37,463 nucleotides of DNA, taken from Paracoccus bogoriensis (GTDB taxonomy: Bacteria; Pseudomonadota; Alphaproteobacteria; Rhodobacterales; Rhodobacteraceae). The DNA lies in the NCBI RefSeq assembly GCF_019431455.1, contig NZ_JAHYSR010000029.1, positions 1 to 37,463 on the forward strand, written 5' to 3'. Shown here in pieces: positions 24,531 to 33,580 of the stretch. Below the pieces are notes generated by a model. It did not search any database, was not told the origin of the DNA, and was given only the letters and a program-made list of their open reading frames with translations. The stretch's first letter is position 1. The number at the start of each line of letters is the position of its first letter. The translations under genes and the position numbers were made by a program.

Positions 24531-25322
24531 TCAGGCTCCGGCCAGCCGGATGCCGGTCACGCTGGCCTCGGCCGCGAGCCGGTCGGCGAAGGCGCGCGCG
24601 GCGCGGACCCAGGCGGCCTTTTCCGCCGCCGCCCGGAGCCGCGGGGCGACGGCGGCAAAGGGCAGCACCGCACCCTCGGCCCGCGCATCGAGCCGGAGGA
24701 CGTGAAAGCCGAAGCGGGACTCGACCGGTTCGGGGGCGATGGCCCCCACGGGCAGGCTGCGCAGGACGGCCTCGAACTCGGGCACCGTGTCGCCCGGCCC
24801 GATCTGGCCCAGGCTGCCCCCGGCCCGGCGGCTGTCGCAGGCCGAATGCTCGGCTGCGAGCGCCGCGAAGCGCTCGGGGCAGGCGGCCAGTTCGGCGATG
24901 AGCCGCTCGGCCAGCGCCCTTGCGGCCTGGCGCGCCGTCCCGTCGCCCGGCGCGGCCGGGATCAGGATATGCGCGGCCTCCCACAACGGCGGGGCGCGGA
25001 AGCGGCCGGGGTCGGCGTCGTAGAAGGCGCGCAGGCTCGCCTCGTCCACCGGTTCGGGCGCGACCGAGGCCTCCAGCACCTGCCGGATCAGGGCCTCGTC
25101 GTCGGTCTCCATCTGCCCTGGCGCTACCTCCTGCGGGGCGGGGACCAGCCCCAGGGCGCGGGCCTTCTGCACCAGGATCTCGCGCAGCGCCAGCGCCCGC
25201 GCAGCCGCCATCCAGGCCGCGCCGGGCTTGCCCCTCGGCGCGGGGTGGTTCTGGGCCTCGAGCGCGATGGTGGCGGCCGGGATGACCCGGCCGTTCACCG
25301 TGATGTCGGACAGAAGTGCCAT
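24531..25322 (-). CDS. Parvulin-type peptidyl-prolyl isomerase (NifM-like) of the nar operon
   Basis: A 263-residue protein with a C-terminal rotamase domain from about residue 115: EAAHILIPAAPGDG, CDSRRAGGSLGQIGPGDTVP and VESRFGFHVLRLDAR. The N-terminal half (VNGRVIPAATIALEAQ, LALREILVQKARALGL) resembles the chaperone part of NifM/SurA-like proteins. It lacks a signal peptide, so it works in the cytoplasm. The start at 25322 is 5 nt after narI. In Pseudomonas an equivalent gene follows narI, which supports a role in folding or assembling NarGHI, though the exact target is unproven. Confidence 0.85.
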   Translation of the reverse strand: MALLSDITVNGRVIPAATIALEAQNHPAPRGKPGAAWMAAARALALREILVQKARALGLVPAPQEVAPGQMETDDEALIRQVLEASVAPEPVDEASLRAFYDADPGRFRAPPLWEAAHILIPAAPGDGTARQAARALAERLIAELAACPERFAALAAEHSACDSRRAGGSLGQIGPGDTVPEFEAVLRSLPVGAIAPEPVESRFGFHVLRLDARAEGAVLPFAAVAPRLRAAAEKAAWVRAARAFADRLAAEASVTGIRLAGA

Positions 25323-25327
25323 GTCGC

Positions 25328-26113
25328 TCACTCCGCCGGCTGGACCTGGTTGCCCGCAGACAGTCCGGGCGCGCGGACGGGCGCGGGCTGGATCTGCGGC
25401 GCAGGCCTTGGCGCCACCCCGATCACCGGCGCTCGGGCGCCGCGGCGCGAGCGGACGATCTGATAGCCCGGCCGCCACAGATAGCGCACCGGGGCCGACA
25501 CGATGTGCACGAGACGCGTGAAGGGGAACAGAGCGAAGATGACCAACCCGAGGAAGATGTGGAGCTTGAATATCCAGTGTGTCTCGGCCAGATGCGCCGC
25601 CGCTCCAGCCTGGAAGTAGGCGATCCCCTGCGCCCAGGCCATGAGATCGACCATCGCATGGCCGTCGAGGTGCCCCAGAGAGACGAAGATCGACCCGAGC
25701 CCGAGCACAAGCTGCGCCATGAGGAGCCAGAGAATACCGGTATCGGCCAGGGTCGAATGGGCCCGGATGCGCGGATCCGTCATCCGACGGTGCAACAGGA
25801 TGATCCCGCCCACCAACGCCATGACCCCTGCAACGCCGCCCACGATGATCGCCATGAGCTGTTTCGCCCCGTGGCTGATGCCGATCGCATCAAAGACGGC
25901 GATCGGCGTCAGCAGCCCGACCAGATGGCCGAAAAAAATCACAAGCACCCCGACATGGAACAAGACCGAGCCCAGCACGAACTGGCGCTTGCGCAGGATC
26001 TGGCTGGACTTCGATTTCCAGGTGAAGGGGTCGCGCTCGTAGCGGGCAATCGAGCCCACCACCATCACGGTGAGGGCGATGTAGGGAAAGATCCCGAAGA
26101 CGAAGTTGTGCAT
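25328..26113 (-). CDS. narI: Respiratory nitrate reductase gamma subunit (cytochrome b)
   Basis: Membrane anchor that takes electrons from quinol to NarH. The 261-residue protein has five membrane helices. The b-haem ligands are a pair of His ten apart in FHVGVLVIFFGHLVG and a pair eighteen apart in LHIFLGLVIFALFPFTRLVH, as in E. coli NarI. After the last helix it carries about 35 extra residues rich in Pro and Ala (from SRRGARAPVIGVAPRPAP), beyond the usual length of about 225-235. It follows narJ by 12 nt. Confidence 0.95.
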   Translation of the reverse strand: MHNFVFGIFPYIALTVMVVGSIARYERDPFTWKSKSSQILRKRQFVLGSVLFHVGVLVIFFGHLVGLLTPIAVFDAIGISHGAKQLMAIIVGGVAGVMALVGGIILLHRRMTDPRIRAHSTLADTGILWLLMAQLVLGLGSIFVSLGHLDGHAMVDLMAWAQGIAYFQAGAAAHLAETHWIFKLHIFLGLVIFALFPFTRLVHIVSAPVRYLWRPGYQIVRSRRGARAPVIGVAPRPAPQIQPAPVRAPGLSAGNQVQPAE

Positions 26114-26125
26114 CTCTGCCTCCCG

Positions 26126-26833
26126 TCAGTTGGCGGCCGCCGCGCGCGCAGGCGCGGGGGCGGGGGCTGTGGACATGCGCGCGAGCACCTCGCGCGCGGC
26201 CGGGCAACCGGCATTGGGGTCGGGGCCGAAGACCACCTGCGCCTCGGCGTAGGTGGCGTCGAGCGCGGCCAGGTCGGTGGGGTCGTCATCCGTCTCGGCC
26301 AGAAGCGCGCGGGCTTCCTCGCTGTCCGGGGTGGCCTGCGCGATGGCGACCAGCGCGGCGAGGACCGGCGCATAGAGGCTTTCGCGGCGCCTGAGCCGCT
26401 CGGCCAGAGCCACCAGGATGTGGCCCGCATCCGCGAGGATCGCGCGGGCCTCGGCGAGCGGCTGCGTCGAGAGGAACTCGAGCAGCACCGGCAGATGATC
26501 GGGCAGCTCCGGCCCGGTCAGGTCGAAGCCCCCCGCGCGGTAGGTCTCGAGCAGGTCCACCATCGCCGAACCCCGGTCGCGGCTTTCGCCGTGGATGTGC
26601 TCGAAGAGGTTCAGCGACAGGCTGCGCGAGCGGTCGAAGAGCAGGACATACCGCTCTTCGAGGTCGTAAAGATCGCCGGTGGCGAGGCTGTCGAGCAGCG
26701 GCTCGAGCGCGGTCGCCTGGCCGGGGGGGATGACCCCCTCGGCGGCGATGACCCGCCGGATCGCGGGCACGGCGGCCTGCAACTCGGCGGATGGATAGGC
26801 CAGAAGGGCCGAAAGCGCGCGAAAGGTCTTCAT
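26126..26833 (-). CDS. narJ: Nitrate reductase molybdenum cofactor assembly chaperone
   Basis: A 235-residue cytoplasmic chaperone that binds apo-NarG for cofactor insertion. Family features include FRALSALLAYPSAELQAAVP, EERYVLLFDRSRSLSLNLFE, HIHGESRDRGSAMVDLLETY and PDHLPVLLEFLS. It starts in an ATGA overlap with narH. The tail is low-complexity Ala/Pro. It is not part of the final enzyme. Confidence 0.94.
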   Translation of the reverse strand: MKTFRALSALLAYPSAELQAAVPAIRRVIAAEGVIPPGQATALEPLLDSLATGDLYDLEERYVLLFDRSRSLSLNLFEHIHGESRDRGSAMVDLLETYRAGGFDLTGPELPDHLPVLLEFLSTQPLAEARAILADAGHILVALAERLRRRESLYAPVLAALVAIAQATPDSEEARALLAETDDDPTDLAALDATYAEAQVVFGPDPNAGCPAAREVLARMSTAPAPAPARAAAAN

Positions 26834-28350
26834 GCGATGAACTCCTGCGGGCTGCGGAATTTCCTGCCCCCGAACAGCGTCTTGCCCGAGGTGCCGGCCG
26901 AGCAGCCGTTGCCGTCGGTAAAGCCGCAGCCGCCCCTCAGGTCATAGGCATCCTCGACCAGCTCGCGATGCGTGGTGGGGATGACGAAACGGTCCTCGTA
27001 ATTGGCGATGGCCATCAGCTGATACATCTCGTCGATCTGCGCAGGGCTGAGGCCCACGCGCTGCGCGACGGCGAGGTTCACCACCCCATCCACGGTTTTC
27101 GAGCGCATGTAGGACCGCATCGCCAGCATCCGCTCCAGCGCCGAGACGATCGGCGCCTCGTCGCCCGCCGTCAGCATGTTGGCCAGATACCGCACCGGAA
27201 TGCGCAAGGAGCGCACGTCGGGCATGTCGTCCTGCGCCGCGATCTTGCCGGCCTCGGCCGCGTTCTGGATGGGCGACAGCGGCGGGATATACCAGACCAT
27301 CGGCAGGGTGCGGTATTCCGGATGCAGCGGGAAGGCGATCTTCCACTCCATCGCCATCTTCCAGATCGGCGAATGCTGCGCGGCCCTGATCCAGTCCTCG
27401 GGGATGCCCTCGGCACGGGCCGCGGCGATCACCTTGGGGTCATGGGGGTCGAGGAACACCCCCAGTTGCGCGTCGTAGAGGCGCTTCTCCTGCTCGACCG
27501 CGGCGGCCTCGGCGATCCGGTCGGCATCGTAGAGCATCACACCCAGATAGCGGATGCGGCCGACGCAGGTTTCCGAACAGACCGTCGGCTGGCCGGATTC
27601 CAGACGCGGATAGCACAGCGTGCATTTCTCGGACTTGCCCGAAGACCAGTTGTAATAGATCTTCTTGTAGGGGCAGCCCGAGACGCACATCCGCCAGCCG
27701 CGGCATTTCTCCTGGTCGATCAGGACAACGCCGTCCTCCTCGCGCTTGTAGATCGCGCCCGAGGGGCAGGAGGCCACGCAGGCCGGGTTGAGGCAATGCT
27801 CGCACAGCCGCGGCAGATACATCATGAAGGTGTTTTCATACTCGCCGTAGATGGCTTTCTGCACGCCCTCGAAGTTGTAATCCTGGCCACGCTTGGCGAA
27901 TTCCCCGCCGAGGATCTCCTCCCAGTTCGGGCCCCATTCGATCTTCTCCATCCGCTCGCCCGAGATCTTCGAGCGCGGGCGCGCGGTGGGGAAGGCCTGC
28001 ATCTCGGGGGCCGATTTCAGGTGGTCGTAGTCGAAATCGAACGGCTCGTAGAAATCATCGATCTCGGGCAGGTCGGGATTGGCGAAGATATTCGCCAGGA
28101 TCCGCCACTTGGCCCCCTGCTTCGGCACCAGATGGCCGCCGGGCGTGCGCATCCAGCCGCCGTTCCACCGCTTCTGGTTTTCCCAGTCCTTGGGATAGCC
28201 GATGCCGGGCTTGGTTTCGACGTTGTTGAACCAAGCGTATTCGACACCTTCACGCGAGGTCCAGACATTCTTGCAGGTCACCGAGCAGGTGTGGCACCCG
28301 ATGCACTTGTCGAGGTTCAGCACCATGCCGATCTGTGCGCGCACTCTCAT
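26830..28350 (-). CDS. narH: Respiratory nitrate reductase beta subunit (iron-sulphur)
   Basis: Electron-transfer subunit of 506 residues linking NarI haems to NarG. The cysteine groups for four clusters are visible: CIGCHTCSVTCKNVW, HCLNPACVASCPSGAIYKRE, CRGWRMCVSGCPYKKIYYNW and CTLCYPRLESGQPTVCSETC. The Trp in CRGWRMC replaces one Cys and marks the [3Fe-4S] cluster, as in E. coli. The start is in an ATGA overlap with narG. The C-terminal NarH-specific region is complete. Confidence 0.96.
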   Translation of the reverse strand: MRVRAQIGMVLNLDKCIGCHTCSVTCKNVWTSREGVEYAWFNNVETKPGIGYPKDWENQKRWNGGWMRTPGGHLVPKQGAKWRILANIFANPDLPEIDDFYEPFDFDYDHLKSAPEMQAFPTARPRSKISGERMEKIEWGPNWEEILGGEFAKRGQDYNFEGVQKAIYGEYENTFMMYLPRLCEHCLNPACVASCPSGAIYKREEDGVVLIDQEKCRGWRMCVSGCPYKKIYYNWSSGKSEKCTLCYPRLESGQPTVCSETCVGRIRYLGVMLYDADRIAEAAAVEQEKRLYDAQLGVFLDPHDPKVIAAARAEGIPEDWIRAAQHSPIWKMAMEWKIAFPLHPEYRTLPMVWYIPPLSPIQNAAEAGKIAAQDDMPDVRSLRIPVRYLANMLTAGDEAPIVSALERMLAMRSYMRSKTVDGVVNLAVAQRVGLSPAQIDEMYQLMAIANYEDRFVIPTTHRELVEDAYDLRGGCGFTDGNGCSAGTSGKTLFGGRKFRSPQEFIA

Positions 28351-31300
28351 TCCGCTGCCTCCACTTTCCGGGTTGCGGGGCGATCAAGCCAATCGACCGA
28401 ATTCATCTTCCGGACGATCACGAATTCATCGCGGTTGGCGCCGACGGTTCCGTAGTAGTTGAAACCATAGGACTGCTGGGCATAGCCGCCGATCATGTGG
28501 GTGGGTTTCACCACCGCCCGCGTGACCGAATTGTGGATGCCCCCGCGCTGGCCGGTGATCTGCGATCCCGGCGTGTTCACGATCTTCTCCTGGGCGTGAT
28601 ACATGAAGGTCGTGCCGTCCTTCATCCGCTGGCTGACCACGGCGCGCGCCACGATCACTCCGTTGGAATTGAACAGTTCCACCCAGTCGTTATCGACGAT
28701 CCCGGCCTTGCGGGCGTCGTTCTCGGAAATCCAGATGACCGGCCCGCCCCGGTTGAGCGTCAGCATCAACAGGTTGTCGGAATAGGTCGAATGGATCCCC
28801 CATTTCTGGTGCGGGGTGATGAAGTTCAGCACCACATGCTTTTCACCGCTGGCAAGCGCCTTGGTCGCATCCGGGGTGATGGTCTTGAGGTCCACCGGCG
28901 GGCGCCAGGTGACGAAGAATTCGCCGAAGGCGCGCATCCATTCGTGATCCTGATAAAGCTGCTGGCGGCCCGAAAGCGTGCGCCAGGGGATCAGCTCGTG
29001 CACGTTGGTCCAGCCGGCGTTGTAGCAGACCTCTTCGCTTTCGATCCCCGACCAGGTGGGCGACGAGATGATCTTGCGCGGCTGGGCCGCGATGTCGCGG
29101 AAGCGGATCTTCTCGTCATGCTTGACCTCGGCCAGATGGGCGTGTTCGCGCCCCGTGGCCTTTTCCAGCGCCGACCAGGCCTTGACCGCCACCTCGCCGT
29201 TGGTTTCGGGCGCGAGCATCAGGATCACCTCGGCGGCGTCGATCGCGGTCTCGATCTTCGCCAGGCCCTTGGTCGGCCCTTCGCGATGGGTGCCGTTGAG
29301 CGCCTTGAGGTGATGCACCTCGGTCCTGGTGTCCCAGGCGATCCCCTTGCCGCCGTTGCCGACCTTCTCCATCAGCGGCCCGAGCGACGTGAAGCGGGCA
29401 TAGAGGTTGGGATAATCCCGCTCGACCGCGATATAGGCCGGCGCGGTCTTGCCCGGGATCAGGTCGCATTCGCCGCGCTTCCAGTCGCGCACCTCGGGCT
29501 GGGCGATCTCCATCGCGCTGTCGTGCTGCAGGGGCAGCTGCACCACATCGGTTTCCACGCCCAGGATCTCCGGCGCGACTTCCGAGAACTTCCGGGCAAT
29601 CGCCTTGAAGATTTCCCAGTCGGTCTTCGACTCATAGGCCGGGTCCACCGCCGCCTGCAGCGGGTGGATGAAGGGGTGCATGTCCGAGGTGTTCAGGTCG
29701 TCCTTTTCATACCAGGACGCGGTGGGCAGCACGATGTCGGCATAGACCGCCGTGGTGGACATGCGGAAGTCGATGCAGACCAGCAGGTCCAGCTTGCCTT
29801 CGGGCGCCTTGTCGTGCCAGCGCGCCTCGGCCGGCTTTTGCCGCCCTTCCTGCCCGAGGTCCTTGCCCAGCACACCGTGATCGGTGCCCAGCAGGTGCTT
29901 TAGGAAGTATTCGTGCCCCTTGCCGCTGGATCCCAGCAGGTTCGAGCGCCAGACGAACAGGTTGCGCGGCCAGTTCTCGGGCGCATCCGGGTCCTGGCAG
30001 GACATCTCGAGCCGCCCGGCCTTGAGCTCGCGCGCCACATAGTCCTTGGCCTCGATCCCTTCGGCCTTGGCCGCGGCACCCACCTTGAGCGGGTTGGTGC
30101 GCAGCTGCGGGGCCGAGGGCAGCCAGCCCATCCGCTCGGCGCGGATGTTGTAGTCGATCAGGCTCAGGCTCTCCCAGTCGCCCCCGGGTGCGGTGGGCGA
30201 GAGGATCTCCTTGGCCGTCACCGTCTCGTAGCGCCACTGGTCGGTGTGCGCATACCAGGCCGAGGTCGAGTTCATGTGCCGCGGCGGGCGCGCCCAGTCG
30301 AGTGCGAAGGCCAGCGCCGTCCAGCCGGTCTGCGGGCGCAGCTTCTCCTGCCCCACATAATGCGCCCAGCCGCCGCCCGACTGGCCCACGCAGCCGCAGA
30401 ACACCAGCATGTTGATCACGCTGCGGTAGTTCATGTCCATGTGGAACCAGTGGTTCATCGCCGCGCCGATGATGATCATCGACTTGCCGTTCGTCTTCTC
30501 GGCATTGGCGGCGAATTCGCGGGCGACCTGGATGATCCGGTCGCGCTTCACCCCGGTGATCTTCTCGGCCCAGGCCGGGGTGAAGGGCACATCGGCGTCG
30601 TAGTCGCGCGCGACATTGTCGCTGCCGAGCCCCCGGTCGAGGCTGTAGTTGGCGCAGATCAGATCGAAGACCGTGGCGACCAGCGCCTCGGAACCGTCGG
30701 CGAGCTTGACCTTCTTCACCGGCACCCGGCGCATGAGCACGCCACCGCGGTCGTCGCTGACCCAGCCATTGGTCGCGGCACCCCCGAACCAGGGGAAGGC
30801 AACCTCGGCCACCTCGTCGCGGTGCTCCTCGAGGATCAGGGTCAGGCGCGGGGTGACATCCTTGCCCTGGGCCTTTTCCTCGAGGTTCCACTTGCCCTGT
30901 TCGCCCCAGCGGAAGCCGATCGAGCCGTTGGGCACCACCAGATCGCCGGTGGCCTCGTCGATGCAGACAGTCTTCCATTCGGGGTTGTTGGTCTCGCCCA
31001 GCGCGCCCGGCAGGTCGGCGGCGCGCAGCTGCCGGCCCGGCACCAGCCGGCCGTCCTGCGCTTCGAGTCGCACCAGCATCGGCATGTCGCTGTATTTGCG
31101 GACATACTCCTCGAAATAGGGCACCTGCCGGTCGAGGTGGAACTCGCGCAGGATGACATGGCCGAAGGCCATGCCGAGCGCGGCATCGGTGCCCTGCTTG
31201 GCGTTCAGCCAGATGTCGGCGAATTTGGCGGCCTCGGAATAGTCGGGGCAGATCACCGCCGACTTGGTGCCGCGATAGCGCGCCTCGGTGTAGAAATGCG

Positions 31301-32093
31301 CATCCGGCGTGCGGGTCTGCGGAACGTTCGAGCCCCAGAGCAGCAGGTAGCCCGCGTTGTACCAGTCGGCCGATTCCGGCACGTCGGTCTGCTCGCCCCA
31401 GGTCATCGGGCTGGCGGGGGGCAGGTCGCAATACCAGTCGTAGAAGCTCATGCAGGTACCGCCCAGGAGCGACAGGTAGCGCGAGCCTGCGGCGTAGCTG
31501 ACCATCGACATGGCCGGAATCGGCGAGAAGCCGAACACCCGGTCGGGACCGTATTCCTTTGCAGTATAGGCGTTCGCGGCGGCGGTCAGTTCCGTCACCT
31601 CGTCCCAGGATGCGCGGACGAAGCCGCCCTTGCCGCGGGCCTTGACATAGGACGCCCGCGCCGCCGGGTCGGACTGGATCGCCGCCCAAGCCTGCACCGG
31701 CGTCATGGTCTTGCGCTTTTCGCGCCACAGCTTCATCAGCCGGCCGCGCACCAGGGGCGTCTTCACCCGGTTGGCGCTGTAGAGATACCAGCTGTAGGAG
31801 GCGCCGCGCGCGCAGCCCCTGGGCTCGTGGTTGGGCAGGTCCGGCCGGGTGCGGGGGTAATCGGTCTGCTGCGTCTCCCAGGTGACGATCCCCGACTTGA
31901 CGTAGATCTTCCAGCTGCACGAGCCCGTGCAGTTCACCCCGTGGGTGGAGCGGACGATCTTGTCGTGCCGCCACCGCGCGCGGTAGGTATCCTCCCAGTC
32001 GCGGTTTTCGATGGTGGTCTGGCCGTGGCCCCCTGAAAAGATGTCCTTGCGGACCGATGTCAGGAAGTTCAGGCGGTCGAGAAGATGGCTCAT
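28347..32093 (-). CDS. narG: Respiratory nitrate reductase alpha subunit (molybdenum)
   Basis: Reduces nitrate to nitrite at Mo-bisMGD on the cytoplasmic face of the membrane. With 1248 residues it is full length. The FS0 cluster motif begins STHGVNCTGSCSWKIYVKSG (His in place of the first Cys) and the fourth ligand is in EPRGCARGASYSWYLY; the molybdenum-binding Asp is in MSFYDWYCDLPPASPMTWGE. There is no twin-arginine export signal, as expected for the Nar type. GGAGAGAG lies just before the ATG. It is followed by narHJI in overlapping order, so the enzyme is made from one message. Confidence 0.97.
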   Translation of the reverse strand: MSHLLDRLNFLTSVRKDIFSGGHGQTTIENRDWEDTYRARWRHDKIVRSTHGVNCTGSCSWKIYVKSGIVTWETQQTDYPRTRPDLPNHEPRGCARGASYSWYLYSANRVKTPLVRGRLMKLWREKRKTMTPVQAWAAIQSDPAARASYVKARGKGGFVRASWDEVTELTAAANAYTAKEYGPDRVFGFSPIPAMSMVSYAAGSRYLSLLGGTCMSFYDWYCDLPPASPMTWGEQTDVPESADWYNAGYLLLWGSNVPQTRTPDAHFYTEARYRGTKSAVICPDYSEAAKFADIWLNAKQGTDAALGMAFGHVILREFHLDRQVPYFEEYVRKYSDMPMLVRLEAQDGRLVPGRQLRAADLPGALGETNNPEWKTVCIDEATGDLVVPNGSIGFRWGEQGKWNLEEKAQGKDVTPRLTLILEEHRDEVAEVAFPWFGGAATNGWVSDDRGGVLMRRVPVKKVKLADGSEALVATVFDLICANYSLDRGLGSDNVARDYDADVPFTPAWAEKITGVKRDRIIQVAREFAANAEKTNGKSMIIIGAAMNHWFHMDMNYRSVINMLVFCGCVGQSGGGWAHYVGQEKLRPQTGWTALAFALDWARPPRHMNSTSAWYAHTDQWRYETVTAKEILSPTAPGGDWESLSLIDYNIRAERMGWLPSAPQLRTNPLKVGAAAKAEGIEAKDYVARELKAGRLEMSCQDPDAPENWPRNLFVWRSNLLGSSGKGHEYFLKHLLGTDHGVLGKDLGQEGRQKPAEARWHDKAPEGKLDLLVCIDFRMSTTAVYADIVLPTASWYEKDDLNTSDMHPFIHPLQAAVDPAYESKTDWEIFKAIARKFSEVAPEILGVETDVVQLPLQHDSAMEIAQPEVRDWKRGECDLIPGKTAPAYIAVERDYPNLYARFTSLGPLMEKVGNGGKGIAWDTRTEVHHLKALNGTHREGPTKGLAKIETAIDAAEVILMLAPETNGEVAVKAWSALEKATGREHAHLAEVKHDEKIRFRDIAAQPRKIISSPTWSGIESEEVCYNAGWTNVHELIPWRTLSGRQQLYQDHEWMRAFGEFFVTWRPPVDLKTITPDATKALASGEKHVVLNFITPHQKWGIHSTYSDNLLMLTLNRGGPVIWISENDARKAGIVDNDWVELFNSNGVIVARAVVSQRMKDGTTFMYHAQEKIVNTPGSQITGQRGGIHNSVTRAVVKPTHMIGGYAQQSYGFNYYGTVGANRDEFVIVRKMNSVDWLDRPATRKVEAAE

Positions 32094-32120
32094 CGGCTCT
32101 CTCCGTCAGGTCAGAGGGGG

Positions 32121-32142
32121 GCGGGGCCGGGGCCGGCCCCGC
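32121..32142. repeat. Hairpin in the narK-narG gap
   Basis: GCGGGGCC (32121-32128) and GGCCCCGC (32135-32142) pair perfectly around six bases. It lies between the narK stop and the narG start, without a T-run. It may process or stabilise the message and set different levels for transporter and enzyme. Confidence 0.5.
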
Positions 32143-32151
32143 GCGAAGGGT

Positions 32152-33516
32152 TCAGCAGGGGAAGGGCGCGTTCCGCCGGGCGTAGAGCCACCAGTTCAGC
32201 GCCACGTTGAAGGCGAAGAAGGCGGCCAGACCCCAGAACACCGGGGCCGCCGACTGGAAGGCGTCGAAGGACCAGGCAAACAGCATCCCGAACAGGAAGG
32301 GACCATAGGCAGCGATGGCGGCTGTGAAGCCGATCACGCCCCCCGCCTGACGCGGCGGGAACAGCATCGGCATCTGCTTGAAGGTCGAGGCATTGCCGAC
32401 CCCGGCGAAGAAGAACAGCGCCAGCATACCGGCCACGAACATGGGGAAGGAGGCCAGGCTGTCGGCCCCGGTCACGATCCAGGCGACAAGGCCCGCGCAG
32501 GCCAGCATCCCCAGCCCGGCCCAGTGCGTCACCCGCGCGCCGCCCAGCTTGTCCGAGATCGGGCCGGCGATCACGCGGCTGGCCGAGCCGATCAGCGGGC
32601 CATAGAAGGCCCAGGCCAGCGGGTCGGGTGCCCCCTCGTAAGCGCCATAGATCGAGCGGATCAGCAGCGGGAAGGTCGCCGACAGCCCCGAGAAGGCGCC
32701 GAAGGTCATGATGTAGAGCGATGTCTGCGCCCAGGTGTTGCCGAAACGGAAGATGTCGAACTGCTCGCGGAAGTTGGCAGTGACCGGGATCGACTTGAGG
32801 AAGATCCAGGCGGTGATGCCGAAGACCGCGACGAAGGGGATCATCACCAAGGGCGCGTTCTGCAGCCAGACCTGCGACTGCACGCCCGCGCGGGTCATCG
32901 TCTGCGGCTCGCCCACCCAGGCCATGCCGCCCAGAAGCGCGAAGCCGATCACCCAGGGGGTGACGAACTGCACCACCGAGACCCCGAAGTTGCCGATCCC
33001 GGCCTGAATGGCCAGCGCGGTGCCCTGCAGGCGCTTGGGAAAGAACATGCTGGTCGAGGGCATGAACGAGCTGAAGTTGCCCCCGCCCAGACCGGCCAGG
33101 AAGGCCAGGACCATCAGCACCCAATAGGGCGTGGCCGGGTTCTGCACTGCATAGAACCAGCCCACCAGCGGGATCAGGAGCGAGAGCGTGGACAGGCTGA
33201 CCACATGGCGCGTGCCGTAGATCGGCACCAGGAACATGTGGATCAGCCTGAGCGTGCCGCCGGCAAGCCCGGGCATCGCGGCCAGCCAGAACAGCTGGCT
33301 ACCGGTGAACTGGAAGCCGATCTGCGGCAGGCGCACCACCAGCGCCGAGACCAGGAACCAGGTGATGAAGGCCATGGTCAGGCAGGCGGTGGTGATGATC
33401 AGCGTCAGCCACGCCTGGCGCTTGCCGAACGAGGCCCAGAAGCCGGCGTCCTCGGGTTCCCATCGCGACAGCCAGGTGCCGGAGCGGGCGGCGGGGCTGG
33501 AGTCATGTGCAAACAT
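32152..33516 (-). CDS. narK: Nitrate/nitrite transporter, NarK type II
   Basis: A 454-residue major facilitator protein with 12 predicted helices. Similarity in pattern to E. coli NarK is strong: WEPEDAGFWASFGKRQAWLT at the start, GFQFTGSQLFWLAAMPGLAG, the nitrate-signature GLGGGNFSSFMPSTSMFFPK and LAIQAGIGNFGVSVVQFV, and WAFYGPLIGSASRVIAGPIS. This type exchanges nitrate for nitrite. Start 33516 is set by GAAAGGAAA upstream. It follows the other narK by 64 nt; in Paracoccus the two are often fused into one 24-helix protein, here they are separate. Confidence 0.92.
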   Translation of the reverse strand: MFAHDSSPAARSGTWLSRWEPEDAGFWASFGKRQAWLTLIITTACLTMAFITWFLVSALVVRLPQIGFQFTGSQLFWLAAMPGLAGGTLRLIHMFLVPIYGTRHVVSLSTLSLLIPLVGWFYAVQNPATPYWVLMVLAFLAGLGGGNFSSFMPSTSMFFPKRLQGTALAIQAGIGNFGVSVVQFVTPWVIGFALLGGMAWVGEPQTMTRAGVQSQVWLQNAPLVMIPFVAVFGITAWIFLKSIPVTANFREQFDIFRFGNTWAQTSLYIMTFGAFSGLSATFPLLIRSIYGAYEGAPDPLAWAFYGPLIGSASRVIAGPISDKLGGARVTHWAGLGMLACAGLVAWIVTGADSLASFPMFVAGMLALFFFAGVGNASTFKQMPMLFPPRQAGGVIGFTAAIAAYGPFLFGMLFAWSFDAFQSAAPVFWGLAAFFAFNVALNWWLYARRNAPFPC

Positions 33517-33580
33517 TCTTGTGTTTCCTTTCTGGCTGGGGCCCGCCCCGGGACTTGCCCCGGAGCGGCCGGGCATCGGG

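Noticed and set aside
28335..32036. Very long plus-strand open frames opposite narG and narH
   Set aside because: They are mirror frames caused by high GC at third positions. The minus strand has unmistakable NarG/NarH motifs, and the plus frames resemble no family.
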